This document shows, piece after piece, positions 45,440 through 54,052 of a stretch of 64,000 nt of DNA. The DNA lies in assembly GCA_045531905.1 (NCBI GenBank), contig JAZSEY010000023.1:9864-73863 (forward strand), in the 5' to 3' direction. The notes below the pieces were generated by a model, which searched no databases, was not told the origin of the DNA, and saw nothing but the letters and a program-made list of their open reading frames with translations. A program made the position numbers and the translations under genes. Position 1 is the first letter of the stretch. The number at the start of each line of letters is the position of its first letter. Origin of the DNA: RGIG6919 sp045531905 (GTDB lineage Bacteria; Bacillota; Clostridia; Lachnospirales; Lachnospiraceae).

Positions 45440-46618
45440 TTACTCTAATTTCCACAGACTATCATCCTGCATAAGTTTTTCTGTATTATACATTACCAAA
45501 ACATCTGTTATTTTCTGTTCTGATTGAATACCTTCCATGATGGTTTTCATATCACCTTCTTTATATCGAAGGTCTACCATATAGATGGTTTCATAATCAT
45601 TTTCCAGGAACTGCACAAAACTGTTGCTAAAACTGTCCTTTATGAGTAGCAGACATTTTCCATTTTTTGTGCCGGTAGTTATCTTCACCTTGGCGAAATT
45701 TCCACCAAGAAAAAAACTATATTTATCCTTCACATCCAGGTATGATTCATCGTAATAGGTATCCGCCGTCATCATGCCATCATCATATTCGATATGAAGG
45801 TCTTTTGATTCACCCAGCGAATATGTATGAATGCTGTCGGCTTGTTTTTTTATCTGTACCTTGTCATAGGTACTTCCGTAAAAATCATTGGTAACCGCTG
45901 TCACCTGATACTCTGTATGTGCTGTCGCCTCTTCTCCTCGAAGATTTTTGTAAGCTACATAACCATAATATGCACCGAGAGTTGTCCAATGATGATCAGT
46001 CTTATAATAAACAGATTCCTCGCTGTGCTCTGATAATACTTCTGTCAAATCCAACACCGCATTTTCATCGCCTAGTGCAACAGATAATTCTTCCACAACA
46101 TAGGAGGTATCTAATGGCACCGCATGCTTCGGCAAATAATCCTTATAGACTGTTCCCTTGGAAGGAACTAACATACATTGCACATGTTCCTTTCCGTACA
46201 CATCTTGCATCTCCAGCAAGTACTCAGATAAATACCAGATATTATCTGAAACCAGTTCCTCATCAAAGTCAGCCATCGTATACTTTTCAATAAGATAATC
46301 CTCAGCACCCAGATACACACTATTCACATCCTGCTTTCCAGTTGCCAGCATAATCTGATTCGTGAGATTCACAAAGAATTCTCTGCCAATAAACTGGTCA
46401 CTGAGATAATCCTCATACTGTTGCTGAAACTCTCCCATCATAACGGCATCCGCAGTCAAATCCGGCAGTTCCTGCAGAGCACGATTTTCCGCTTCCGAGA
46501 AATCTGACTTGGGCTTTACTATGGAAATTATGGTAAAAGTGACAATGACAACGAAAAAGATTGCTGTTGCAAACACTCGACCATTATTGAATTGTCCATT
46601 TTTCTTTTGTGTGGTCAT
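45440..46618 (-). CDS. DHHW-family protein (AlgJ/AlgX-like O-acetylation partner)
   Basis: A 392-residue protein with one N-terminal membrane helix (about 13-35) and an outside SGNH-like domain. It has the family's LSDQFIGREFFV block, YYKTDHHWTTLGAYYGY (the DHHW motif, near residue 210), and a late KCLLLIKDSFSNSFVQFL with the nucleophile-type DSF. Such proteins work with MBOAT acyltransferases to move acetyl groups to surface glycans. It lies 8 nt after the MBOAT gene. The glycan target is unknown; peptidoglycan or the local exopolysaccharide are possible. Confidence 0.9.
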   Translation of the reverse strand: MTTQKKNGQFNNGRVFATAIFFVVIVTFTIISIVKPKSDFSEAENRALQELPDLTADAVMMGEFQQQYEDYLSDQFIGREFFVNLTNQIMLATGKQDVNSVYLGAEDYLIEKYTMADFDEELVSDNIWYLSEYLLEMQDVYGKEHVQCMLVPSKGTVYKDYLPKHAVPLDTSYVVEELSVALGDENAVLDLTEVLSEHSEESVYYKTDHHWTTLGAYYGYVAYKNLRGEEATAHTEYQVTAVTNDFYGSTYDKVQIKKQADSIHTYSLGESKDLHIEYDDGMMTADTYYDESYLDVKDKYSFFLGGNFAKVKITTGTKNGKCLLLIKDSFSNSFVQFLENDYETIYMVDLRYKEGDMKTIMEGIQSEQKITDVLVMYNTEKLMQDDSLWKLE

Positions 46619-46626
46619 AGTATCTC

Positions 46627-48039
46627 CTAAAATCTAAAATATAAAAATGGATTGTAAGAATCCGAAACCAAAAATGCAATAGAAAGCAACATGCAAAGTA
46701 ACACAAACACACCTGTTGCGATTTCTGATACTACCTTGCGGTTATTCATGATTTTACCCGCCAAACGCTTTGGCAGAGATGTGGAACCAATTATTGCAAT
46801 CACCAGCAACACAAGATTTCCCATGAAAATATAAATGAATTGGCTATCCATAAAACCATTTTCCGCCTGTCCAAGAAGCGCCATCAAAAACTCTTGTCCA
46901 TGTGCCACATCAGCATATGAGAAAAATACCCATCCTATGACTACTAATACCATAGTGTAGATGCGTGACACCACTGCCGGAAGTTTTTCTAATCGCTTCA
47001 ACAAAAATGCCTTTTCTACAATCAGCAAAACACCATAGTATACACCCCATAACACAAAGTTCCAGGATGCACCATGCCAAAGTCCGGTCAAAAACCAAAC
47101 AATGGCGATATTGATAATTTGTCTTTTCACACCTTTGCGGTTACCACCTAACGGAATATATACATATTCCCGGAACCATGTGCCAAGTGAAATGTGCCAT
47201 CTTCTCCAGAATTCCGTGATACTTTTAGACTCATATGGATAATCGAAGTTTTCCAAGAAATGAAATCCAAACATCTTTCCTAGTCCGATTGCCATATCGG
47301 AGTATCCAGAAAAATCGAAATAAATCTGCAAGGTAAATGCCACAACCCCAAGCCACGCTGTCATGGTACTAAGTTCACTGCCTGACATAGCCGCAATCTC
47401 ACTAAATATGGCGCCCACGTTGTTTGCTATCAAGACCTTCTTTGCCAAACCATTTACAAAACGAACCACACCAGAAGAAAAATCATCAAAATTCTCCTGA
47501 CGACCGGAAAGCTCCTGCTCCACTGTCTGATATCGCACAATCGGACCTGCAATCAACTGTGGGAACAAGGATACATATGCACCAAAGGTAATAAAATTGC
47601 GCTGTGGAGCCACCTCACCTCGATACACATCAATGGTGTAAGACAAGGTCTGGAAAGTATAAAATGATATTCCGATTGGCAAAGTCAATTCTAACAGACC
47701 TACATCCAAACCGGTCAGATAGTTAAAACTACCAATCAAAAAATCTGCATACTTAAAAACGCCTAATAGCAATAAATTGCCACAAAGCGAACAGAGCAGA
47801 CATAGCTTTGCCTTTTTTGCATTTCCCGCTTTTTGAAACCGACCAATCAACAATCCCATGGAATAGTCTAGTACGGAAGACGCCAATAATAACACCACAT
47901 AAACAGGCTCGCCCCATGCATAAAACATGAGGCTTGCTATGAACAATATAAAATTACGAAAACGTCGAGGTGCTACAAAATAGCACAACAACACAATCGG
48001 TAAGAACCGAAACAAAAATAACAGACTACTAAATACCAT
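46627..48039 (-). CDS. MBOAT-family O-acyltransferase (AlgI/DltB-like)
   Basis: A 470-residue polytopic protein. It shows MFYAWGEPVYV near the start, LPIGISFYTFQTLSYTID, PQLIAGPIVRY, the YFDFSGYSDMAIGLGKMFGF block, TEFWRRWHISLGTWFREYVY, and the catalytic histidine in TGLWHGASWNFVLWG. MBOAT proteins pass acyl groups across the membrane for transfer to an outside acceptor. It lies between a small secreted protein gene (21 nt upstream) and the DHHW partner gene (8 nt downstream). Confidence 0.95.
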   Translation of the reverse strand: MVFSSLLFLFRFLPIVLLCYFVAPRRFRNFILFIASLMFYAWGEPVYVVLLLASSVLDYSMGLLIGRFQKAGNAKKAKLCLLCSLCGNLLLLGVFKYADFLIGSFNYLTGLDVGLLELTLPIGISFYTFQTLSYTIDVYRGEVAPQRNFITFGAYVSLFPQLIAGPIVRYQTVEQELSGRQENFDDFSSGVVRFVNGLAKKVLIANNVGAIFSEIAAMSGSELSTMTAWLGVVAFTLQIYFDFSGYSDMAIGLGKMFGFHFLENFDYPYESKSITEFWRRWHISLGTWFREYVYIPLGGNRKGVKRQIINIAIVWFLTGLWHGASWNFVLWGVYYGVLLIVEKAFLLKRLEKLPAVVSRIYTMVLVVIGWVFFSYADVAHGQEFLMALLGQAENGFMDSQFIYIFMGNLVLLVIAIIGSTSLPKRLAGKIMNNRKVVSEIATGVFVLLCMLLSIAFLVSDSYNPFLYFRF

Positions 48040-48060
48040 TTTCTTTTGTAATCCTTTGCA

Positions 48061-48573
48061 CTATATTGCTTTCTTTATCGCTTTCACAGCCTTTTTGTTT
48101 ACACTGGAAGACTTCATCATAACAACCCAAACCCATTTTCCACTGTAACCAATCTGTGCATTTTTGAACACTTTTTTACCTGTGCTGGATAAATAACTAT
48201 TCATGCTCTTTGCTTCATTGGAAATATATGTCTTTAATGTATTTCTGGCTGACTTTGCTTTCGCCTTAGACTTTGCCTGTCCGATAAACAAAATATATTC
48301 CACCTGATTTTTACCGGAACCGGTTACTTTCTCATAGGCCACATATTTGCTCATATCAGATACCTTCACGCCAAATACTTTTCTCTTACTGGTAACATTG
48401 TTCTGATAGTTAAACGGATAATTAGACTTACCCACTGCTGATTTTACTTTAGCCGCCACACCATAAGGGGTCGGTGCTGCCTGCACTGGCGCTGTCATAT
48501 TAAAGGTCAGCGTTAGTGCTAATAATAACGCTAAAACAACATTCCACTTTTTGAATCTTTGATTCTTTTTCAT
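48061..48573 (-). CDS. Small secreted protein, possibly DUF4358
   Basis: A 170-residue exported protein with a signal peptide (about 1-32, ending VQA-AP). The rest is basic, Lys/Ser-rich and alternates beta and helix; the GVKVSDMSKYVAYEK...ILFIGQAKSKAKA...IGYSGKWVWVVMMKS order resembles DUF4358 proteins, but I am not certain. No catalytic motif is seen. It is placed between the SGNH hydrolase and MBOAT genes, so it may assist surface acetylation. A strong ribosome site (GGAGGG) precedes the ATG. Confidence 0.65.
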   Translation of the reverse strand: MKKNQRFKKWNVVLALLLALTLTFNMTAPVQAAPTPYGVAAKVKSAVGKSNYPFNYQNNVTSKRKVFGVKVSDMSKYVAYEKVTGSGKNQVEYILFIGQAKSKAKAKSARNTLKTYISNEAKSMNSYLSSTGKKVFKNAQIGYSGKWVWVVMMKSSSVNKKAVKAIKKAI

Positions 48574-48588
48574 TTGCTTTCCCTCCGT

Positions 48589-49572
48589 TTAATCTATCTT
48601 CTTACTGTACTTATCTAATTTCTTTTTGAATTCCTTGTATGTGCTGACATTCCAATGAATGCCATCTCCGCCATTATATTCCTTCTTCATGGCACCATCT
48701 TCGTCACGCAAGTATTCCGTATAATCATAATAATACACCTTACACTGCTTTGCCATCTTTTTTGCATATTTATTGAATTTATTTATGTACGAATTCTTTA
48801 CTGTTGCAGATGGTCTTGTAGGTGAAACCGGTAATACCACAACCTGCATATTCGGATAGTATTCCAAACATTCTTTAATGATAGATTTATAATACTTAAT
48901 AATCCATTTCATGTGACTATCAGAGGGTTTTCCCACCAGACAATTCATGCCCAGCATAATATACATACGGTCTGGACCATAATCCAACAAATCATCCATA
49001 ATCGCACCATTATAGAAGTTATATGGATTTACGCCTATCTTGTAAATGACTTTCTCGCCCTTTTGCTTGGCCATGCCATATACCGCTAAGCCTGACATAA
49101 CAGAATCGCCTACATAGGCAGTCTTTCTCACCTTTTTTAAGGTCTTCACTTTTACAATCTTACTGTAGCGCGAATATACAACCTTATCCTCTACATTTCT
49201 ACCAGTTGCATATATCTTATAATAGTATATCTTATTGGCCTTGGCTGTCTTGTCCGTATATTTTAGTTTACTAGTTGTATGCAGATACTTATAAGTGCCA
49301 TCTTTTTTTGTAGAACGATATACATAATAATATCTAGCTTCATCAACTGCTTCCCATGTTAGATACACCTTAGTTGCCGTTGTTGAACTACATTCTAATA
49401 TTGGCTTATCCAGCACGACTCTTTCCGGATTTGCTTCTTCTGGCGTTTTTGCTCGAGATAGTTCATTGCTGTCTACAGTTTCTGCACATACTGTCTGCAC
49501 ATTCATCATTGGTAAAGCAATACACATCATCAGTAATACTATGAAAATACTGTATTTGACTCCTTGCTTCAT
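48589..49572 (-). CDS. Secreted Fn3-SGNH hydrolase
   Basis: A 327-residue exported protein. After a signal peptide (about 1-31) comes a fibronectin-type domain (about 55-140, KVYLTWEAVDEARYYYVYRS) and then an SGNH/GDSL hydrolase domain with AYVGDSVMSGLA (block I serine), MLGMNCLVG (Asn) and DGIHWN (Asp/His). SGNH enzymes remove or transfer acetyl groups. The start at 49572 is preferred because GGGAG lies upstream and gives a normal signal peptide; a longer frame would overlap the dnaB end. It sits in one operon with MBOAT and DHHW genes. Confidence 0.88.
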   Translation of the reverse strand: MKQGVKYSIFIVLLMMCIALPMMNVQTVCAETVDSNELSRAKTPEEANPERVVLDKPILECSSTTATKVYLTWEAVDEARYYYVYRSTKKDGTYKYLHTTSKLKYTDKTAKANKIYYYKIYATGRNVEDKVVYSRYSKIVKVKTLKKVRKTAYVGDSVMSGLAVYGMAKQKGEKVIYKIGVNPYNFYNGAIMDDLLDYGPDRMYIMLGMNCLVGKPSDSHMKWIIKYYKSIIKECLEYYPNMQVVVLPVSPTRPSATVKNSYINKFNKYAKKMAKQCKVYYYDYTEYLRDEDGAMKKEYNGGDGIHWNVSTYKEFKKKLDKYSKKID

Positions 49573-49591
49573 CACAATTCTCCCATTCTGT

Positions 49592-50944
49592 TTAATCTTC
49601 TTTCTTTCGCTCAGGAACAGCAAACTTTGTATACTGTCCAAGCCATACTAATTCCACGGTTCCCGTAGAACCATTTCTCTGCTTCGCCACAATAATATCT
49701 GCCATACCCGGGCGTTTTGACTCTTCCTTCAAGTAATAATCTTCTCTGTAAATAAACATAACCACGTCCGCATCCTGCTCAATAGCTCCGGATTCACGAA
49801 GGTCAGAAAGCATCGGCTTATGATCCTCTCTACTCTCAACTGCACGAGAAAGCTGAGAAAGCGCAATAATTGGCACCTTAAGTTCTCTCGCCAATACCTT
49901 TAACGAACGAGAAATATCTGAAATCTCCTGCTGTCTGGAATCCGAACGTCTACCACTATTACCACCCATCAACTGCAGGTAGTCAATGATAATCAAACCA
50001 ATATCATGCTTCATCTTCAGTTTTCTACATTTCGAACGAAGCTCAGGAATCGTAATACCCGAAGTATCATCGATGTACAACTTTGATTCACCGATATTTA
50101 CGGCACTCATCATTACACCGTTCCAATCCTCGTTGTTCAAGTCACCTGTACGAATCTTGTAGGAATCCACCATAGAATCCATAGCAATTAAACGGGTTAC
50201 CAACTGTTCCTTATCCATCTCCAAACTAAATATGGCACATGGAACTCCCGCTTTGCCTACTACGTGCTGTGCAATGTTAAGTACAAACGCAGTCTTACCC
50301 ATGGCAGGTCTCGCTGCCACCAAAATCAACTCTGACGGATGTAATCCTGACAACTTATAATCCAATGGTGTAAATCCCGTTGGAATACCGGTAATCTTTC
50401 CATCCTGCTTAGATGCATCTTCAATTCGGTTTAGTACATTCTCAACCACATCTCCAATCGGGGTAAAATCATTTGCACCCTGGCGGTTCTGTGTAATCTT
50501 AAACACTTCCCGCTCAGCATCCTCTAATAAATGCTCTACTGTATCCTTACCTGTGTAACAGGAATTAGACATGGTGTCACAGAACTTAATCAACCTTCTA
50601 CGAACAGCATTATCCTGTACAATCTTTGCATACTGCATTACATTTGCTGCAGTAGGCACAGCCATGATAACCTCGCTCATAAACTCCAGATTGCTAATAC
50701 TCTCCGGCGCGCCCATGCTCTTTAATTTGGCTTTTAATGTAACCAAATCCACCGGGCTACCCTCATCGTATAAGGTCAACATTGCCTGATATACTTCGCC
50801 ATACTGAGTAATATAAAAATCATCCTTTGCAAGGATTGCGCTAACATCCGAAATGGCATCTCGATTCATCAGCATTGCGCCGATTACTGATTGCTCCGCT
50901 TCAACACTATGTGGTTGTATTTTCTTAATAACCGCCTCGTCCAC
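49592..50944 (-). CDS. dnaB: Replicative DNA helicase DnaB
   Basis: A 450-residue hexameric helicase (called DnaC in Bacillus) that unwinds DNA at the replication fork. The N-terminal domain (PHSVEAEQSVIGAMLMN) is followed by the RecA-type core with Walker A AARPAMGKT, Walker B IIIDYLQLM, and the arginine-finger region SQLSRAVESREDHKP...DLRESGAIEQDADVV. The start is a GTG preceded by GTGAGGA. It lies 9 nt after rplI, in the gdpP-rplI-dnaB order common in Firmicutes. Confidence 0.97.
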   Translation of the reverse strand: MDEAVIKKIQPHSVEAEQSVIGAMLMNRDAISDVSAILAKDDFYITQYGEVYQAMLTLYDEGSPVDLVTLKAKLKSMGAPESISNLEFMSEVIMAVPTAANVMQYAKIVQDNAVRRRLIKFCDTMSNSCYTGKDTVEHLLEDAEREVFKITQNRQGANDFTPIGDVVENVLNRIEDASKQDGKITGIPTGFTPLDYKLSGLHPSELILVAARPAMGKTAFVLNIAQHVVGKAGVPCAIFSLEMDKEQLVTRLIAMDSMVDSYKIRTGDLNNEDWNGVMMSAVNIGESKLYIDDTSGITIPELRSKCRKLKMKHDIGLIIIDYLQLMGGNSGRRSDSRQQEISDISRSLKVLARELKVPIIALSQLSRAVESREDHKPMLSDLRESGAIEQDADVVMFIYREDYYLKEESKRPGMADIIVAKQRNGSTGTVELVWLGQYTKFAVPERKKED

Positions 50945-50953
50945 TTTTTATCC

Positions 50954-51400
50954 TCACTCTGCTGTAACTTCTACCTTTAGCTTCGCTGTCACCTTTGGGT
51001 GAATCTTCACTGCAACTTCATGTACACCTGTACTCTTAATACTGTCCTTTAAATTAATCTTTTTCTTGTCTACATCAATAGACATCTGTTTCTTTACTTC
51101 CTCACCAATTTCCTTTGATGAAATGGCACCAAATGGCTTACCATTATTGCCAAACTTTAAAGTCATCTTAATAGAAGAAGCTTCCAATTTTTTGCCTAAC
51201 TCAACAGCTGCTTCGTACTTTTCCTGTGCAACTTTATCTTCATGTGCTTTTTGAAGTTTTAGGTCATTTAAATTCTTTCCATTTGCCTCAATACCAATCT
51301 TCTTAGGAAGCACATAGTTTCTTGCATATCCGTCATTTACTTCAACAATATCACCCTTTTTACCAAGTTTCTTTTCATCCTGTAATAAAATTACCTTCAT
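50954..51400 (-). CDS. rplI: 50S ribosomal protein L9
   Basis: A 148-residue L9. The N-terminal domain MKVILLQDEKKLGKKGDIVE...GYARNYVLPK carries the family signature, then a long connecting helix and the C-terminal domain (FGAISSKEI, IHPKVTAKLKVEV). It binds 23S rRNA near the L1 stalk. GGAGATATTTAG precedes the ATG, which directly follows the gdpP stop codon, so translation is likely coupled. Confidence 0.98.
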   Translation of the reverse strand: MKVILLQDEKKLGKKGDIVEVNDGYARNYVLPKKIGIEANGKNLNDLKLQKAHEDKVAQEKYEAAVELGKKLEASSIKMTLKFGNNGKPFGAISSKEIGEEVKKQMSIDVDKKKINLKDSIKSTGVHEVAVKIHPKVTAKLKVEVTAE

Positions 51401-53527
51401 CTAAATATCTCCTTCCTCTCGCATTTGCTCCAGCAAATCCTTCACCTGCTTCATTGCATCTTCTAAACTAACATCCTTAAGCTGGGCACCCGCCATATTG
51501 GCATGACCACCACCGCCTAATTTCTCCATAATTACCTGTACATTAATATCATCAATAGAACGTGCACTAATGAAAATGGTATCATCCATATCCGTAAATA
51601 CAAAGGAAGCATGAATGCCTGCAATATTTAAAAGCTCATTTGCCACCTTTGATGCCACAACAGTCGGACTGTCCACGCCCTCCACCGGCATTGTGGAAAA
51701 TGCAAAAATATCTAAGAATACCTCCGCATGCTCCACACCTCTTGCACGCTGTTTATATTCATCCATATCATTTCTAAACATCTTGCGGACACGAATCACA
51801 TCTGCACCACTTCGTCTTAAAAATGCAGCCGCCTCAAATGTACGCACGCCAGTCTTAGATACAAAATTATCTGTATCCACTAAAATACCTGCATACATAG
51901 CATCCGCCTCAATCGCACGAAGCTTTGGCTTATCAACAATATACTGTAAAATCTCTGCAACCATTTCACATGCAGAGGACGCATATGGCTCCACATAAGA
52001 AAGGGTAGCATGATTGATTGTCTCACTTGTCTGTCTGTGATGATCTAATACCACAATCGACTTTGTAAGGGATAATAATTCCTCACATTCTGTATAGGTT
52101 GGACGGTTCACATCCACTACTACAAGCAAAGTATCTGCATCCACTGCAGCAATTGCCTGTTCGCTGTTAAAGAACAAATCCTCTGGATAAACACTATTAT
52201 TCACAAAATTGTTCATAATAGGACGCACAGAACTGGTGGCCTCATTGATAACAATATGTGCTGTCTTACCCATAGCTGTCACCAGACGATAGATACCCAG
52301 AGCCGCACCAATACAGTCTACATCCGGAAGCTTATGTCCCATGATGATAACCTTATCCTTTGTCTCCAAAATCTCTCGAAGTGCATGTGCCTTTACTCTA
52401 GCTTTTACACGAGTAGCCTTCTCAACACCTTGACTCTTGCCACCATAATAAACGATACGTTCACCATATTTAACAACTGCCTGGTCACCACCACGTCCCA
52501 ATGCCAAATCCATACCTACGCGGGCATAATCATACGCCTGCAGATAGCTTTCTGCCTCAGCTCCAATACTAATGGACAATGTAACTGCCAATTCGTTACC
52601 AATATTGATAGCACGCACTTCATCCAAAAGTGCAAACTTTGTGGTCTCTAACTGTGGCAGATATTTTTGCTTGAATACAAAGAAGAACTTATCCTTTTCC
52701 ATCTTCTTTACTATGGCATCAATATTCTGCATGTACATATTGATCTTTCTATCGATGAGAGCAACCAATAACGCCTGTCTTACCTCTTCAACAGAATCCA
52801 TAGCCTCTTCGTAGTTATCAATATAAATCAAACCAGTGCAAAGCTTCTGCTCCTGATTTTCTCTAATATAATTCTTAAGCTCAGTCTGATCAAAGAAATA
52901 GACAGCAACCATAACATCATGCTTATCCACTGCATCCTCAATCTCGTTTTTGCTGTTAAATTTTCCACCAAGACGTTTTAATACCTGACGCTCAATAAAA
53001 GAACCGGCACTATTTTCATCCACAGAATCCGTCAGAGCATCATGCAAATAGATTCGTTTCATCTCTATATGATAATTGCGGTCTTCAATCATCATATCAA
53101 GCTCTGTTTTGTCCTTCTCAATAGGCATCATATCCTCGGTAATATCCGGGAACAAGTGATAAAGACTCTTTCTTCTTGTATGCTTATCGTTGCCAACAAT
53201 CTCGTAGAAGCCTTTATTACCCCAAAGCTGCTTCCCCTTAAAATCCACCAAAACATATGGCAGGGCAAGTTCCTTTAACAACTCTTTTTGCACCTTGCTT
53301 TGATCAAAGGAAAATGCCACCATCTCCGCAGTAATCAATGCCTTGTAATGCACATAAAGTAACACAAGTACCACTAAATACACCACAACAAATGCAGTAC
53401 AAATCACACCTGCATTGGTATCCACAGCATAAATCACAGCATTCATAATTACCAAAATAATCAGTAATAAAAATGGCACCTGCAAAAATCTCTTGATTCT
53501 ATTATTCATCATGAACCCACTGTCCAT
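51401..53527 (-). CDS. gdpP: Cyclic-di-AMP phosphodiesterase GdpP
   Basis: A 708-residue membrane enzyme: two helices (about 14-60), a PAS-like domain, a degenerate GGDEF domain (about 170-330; the GGDEF motif itself is lost) and a C-terminal DHH/DHHA1 phosphodiesterase with GHKLPDVDCIGAAL (near 395), VVLDHHRQ (near 495) and GGGGHANMAGAQ (near 680). It splits c-di-AMP to pApA, affecting osmolyte transport and cell-wall stress. The ATG is preceded by GGGAG. It is the first gene of a seven-gene minus operon that ends at 45440. Confidence 0.95.
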   Translation of the reverse strand: MDSGFMMNNRIKRFLQVPFLLLIILVIMNAVIYAVDTNAGVICTAFVVVYLVVLVLLYVHYKALITAEMVAFSFDQSKVQKELLKELALPYVLVDFKGKQLWGNKGFYEIVGNDKHTRRKSLYHLFPDITEDMMPIEKDKTELDMMIEDRNYHIEMKRIYLHDALTDSVDENSAGSFIERQVLKRLGGKFNSKNEIEDAVDKHDVMVAVYFFDQTELKNYIRENQEQKLCTGLIYIDNYEEAMDSVEEVRQALLVALIDRKINMYMQNIDAIVKKMEKDKFFFVFKQKYLPQLETTKFALLDEVRAINIGNELAVTLSISIGAEAESYLQAYDYARVGMDLALGRGGDQAVVKYGERIVYYGGKSQGVEKATRVKARVKAHALREILETKDKVIIMGHKLPDVDCIGAALGIYRLVTAMGKTAHIVINEATSSVRPIMNNFVNNSVYPEDLFFNSEQAIAAVDADTLLVVVDVNRPTYTECEELLSLTKSIVVLDHHRQTSETINHATLSYVEPYASSACEMVAEILQYIVDKPKLRAIEADAMYAGILVDTDNFVSKTGVRTFEAAAFLRRSGADVIRVRKMFRNDMDEYKQRARGVEHAEVFLDIFAFSTMPVEGVDSPTVVASKVANELLNIAGIHASFVFTDMDDTIFISARSIDDINVQVIMEKLGGGGHANMAGAQLKDVSLEDAMKQVKDLLEQMREEGDI

Positions 53528-53560
53528 AACTGTTCTCCCTTCAATATTCGGTAATATGTA

Positions 53561-53589
53561 AGTATAGCATATTTACACGGGTTCGTCTA
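53561..53589 (-). promoter_or_regulatory. Possible promoter of the gdpP operon
   Basis: On the minus strand: TAGACG (53589-53584), 17-nt spacer, TATACT (53566-53561). The -10 is good; the -35 is only moderate. Confidence 0.5.
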
Positions 53590-53613
53590 GAGAACGGATG
53601 GCAATTCCACGCA

Positions 53614-53679
53614 CAAAAAAACACCCATCGAGAAGCCACATCAAATTTCCTGATGTTTCATCCCGGATGGGTGTTTTTT
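53614..53679 (-). terminator. Terminator before gdpP
   Basis: AAAAACACCCATC pairs with GATGGGTGTTTTT, with an inner hairpin CATCAAATTTCCTGATG. The position suits transcripts arriving from the small gene at 53737. Confidence 0.82.
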
Positions 53680-53736
53680 GCTATAACTATTCATTTTTGT
53701 AAAATTCTTACGCTTCGCGCCCTCAGGACCTTGCAA

Positions 53737-53907
53737 CTAATTACTTCCCTGATTCTTATCCGCTGGCTCAGCAACCTCCAAAAGAATTCCATCAAATTCT
53801 TCCTCTAATTCTTGTCGTTGTTCCTGTGGTACAAGTCTTAAAAGTTTTCTAACAAATACGGTTAATCTGTTAATATAACGCAACTGTTTATCTGTCATCT
53901 CTTCCAT
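53737..53907 (-). CDS. Small helical protein, unknown
   Basis: A 56-residue, mostly helical protein (EEMTDKQLRYINRLTVFV, then RLVPQEQRQELEEEFDGIL) ending with a polar tail. I recognise no family with confidence. The start at 53907 is taken from GGAAGG upstream; an earlier frame would begin inside the palindrome at 53927-54047. A terminator after it at 53679-53614 supports it being a real transcription unit. It follows Rpn-like copy 2 in the same direction. Confidence 0.5.
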   Translation of the reverse strand: MEEMTDKQLRYINRLTVFVRKLLRLVPQEQRQELEEEFDGILLEVAEPADKNQGSN

Positions 53908-53926
53908 CCTTCCACCGCCCTTCCTC

Positions 53927-54047
53927 AAAAACAAGTTTCATCCAAGGACCGTTTGCACTTGCTATGTCTCGTAATGGTGCATAAGATTGCACAATACGCA
54001 ATCTAAGCACCAACGGACATAGATGTCCTTGAAATGAAACTGTTTTT
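53927..54047. repeat. Long nested palindrome after Rpn-like copy 2
   Basis: The outer stem AAAAACAAGTTTCAT...ATGAAACTGTTTTT with CAAGGAC/GTCCTTG encloses CTATGTC/GACATAG, GGTGC/GCACC and GATTGC/GCAATC around a 7-nt loop. The bulge CGTTTGCACTTG has no partner. The core GGACATCTATGTCC (minus strand) is shared with the hairpin after Rpn copy 1. It starts only 6 nt after the Rpn stop and may end its transcript. Confidence 0.8.
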
Positions 54048-54052
54048 GACAT

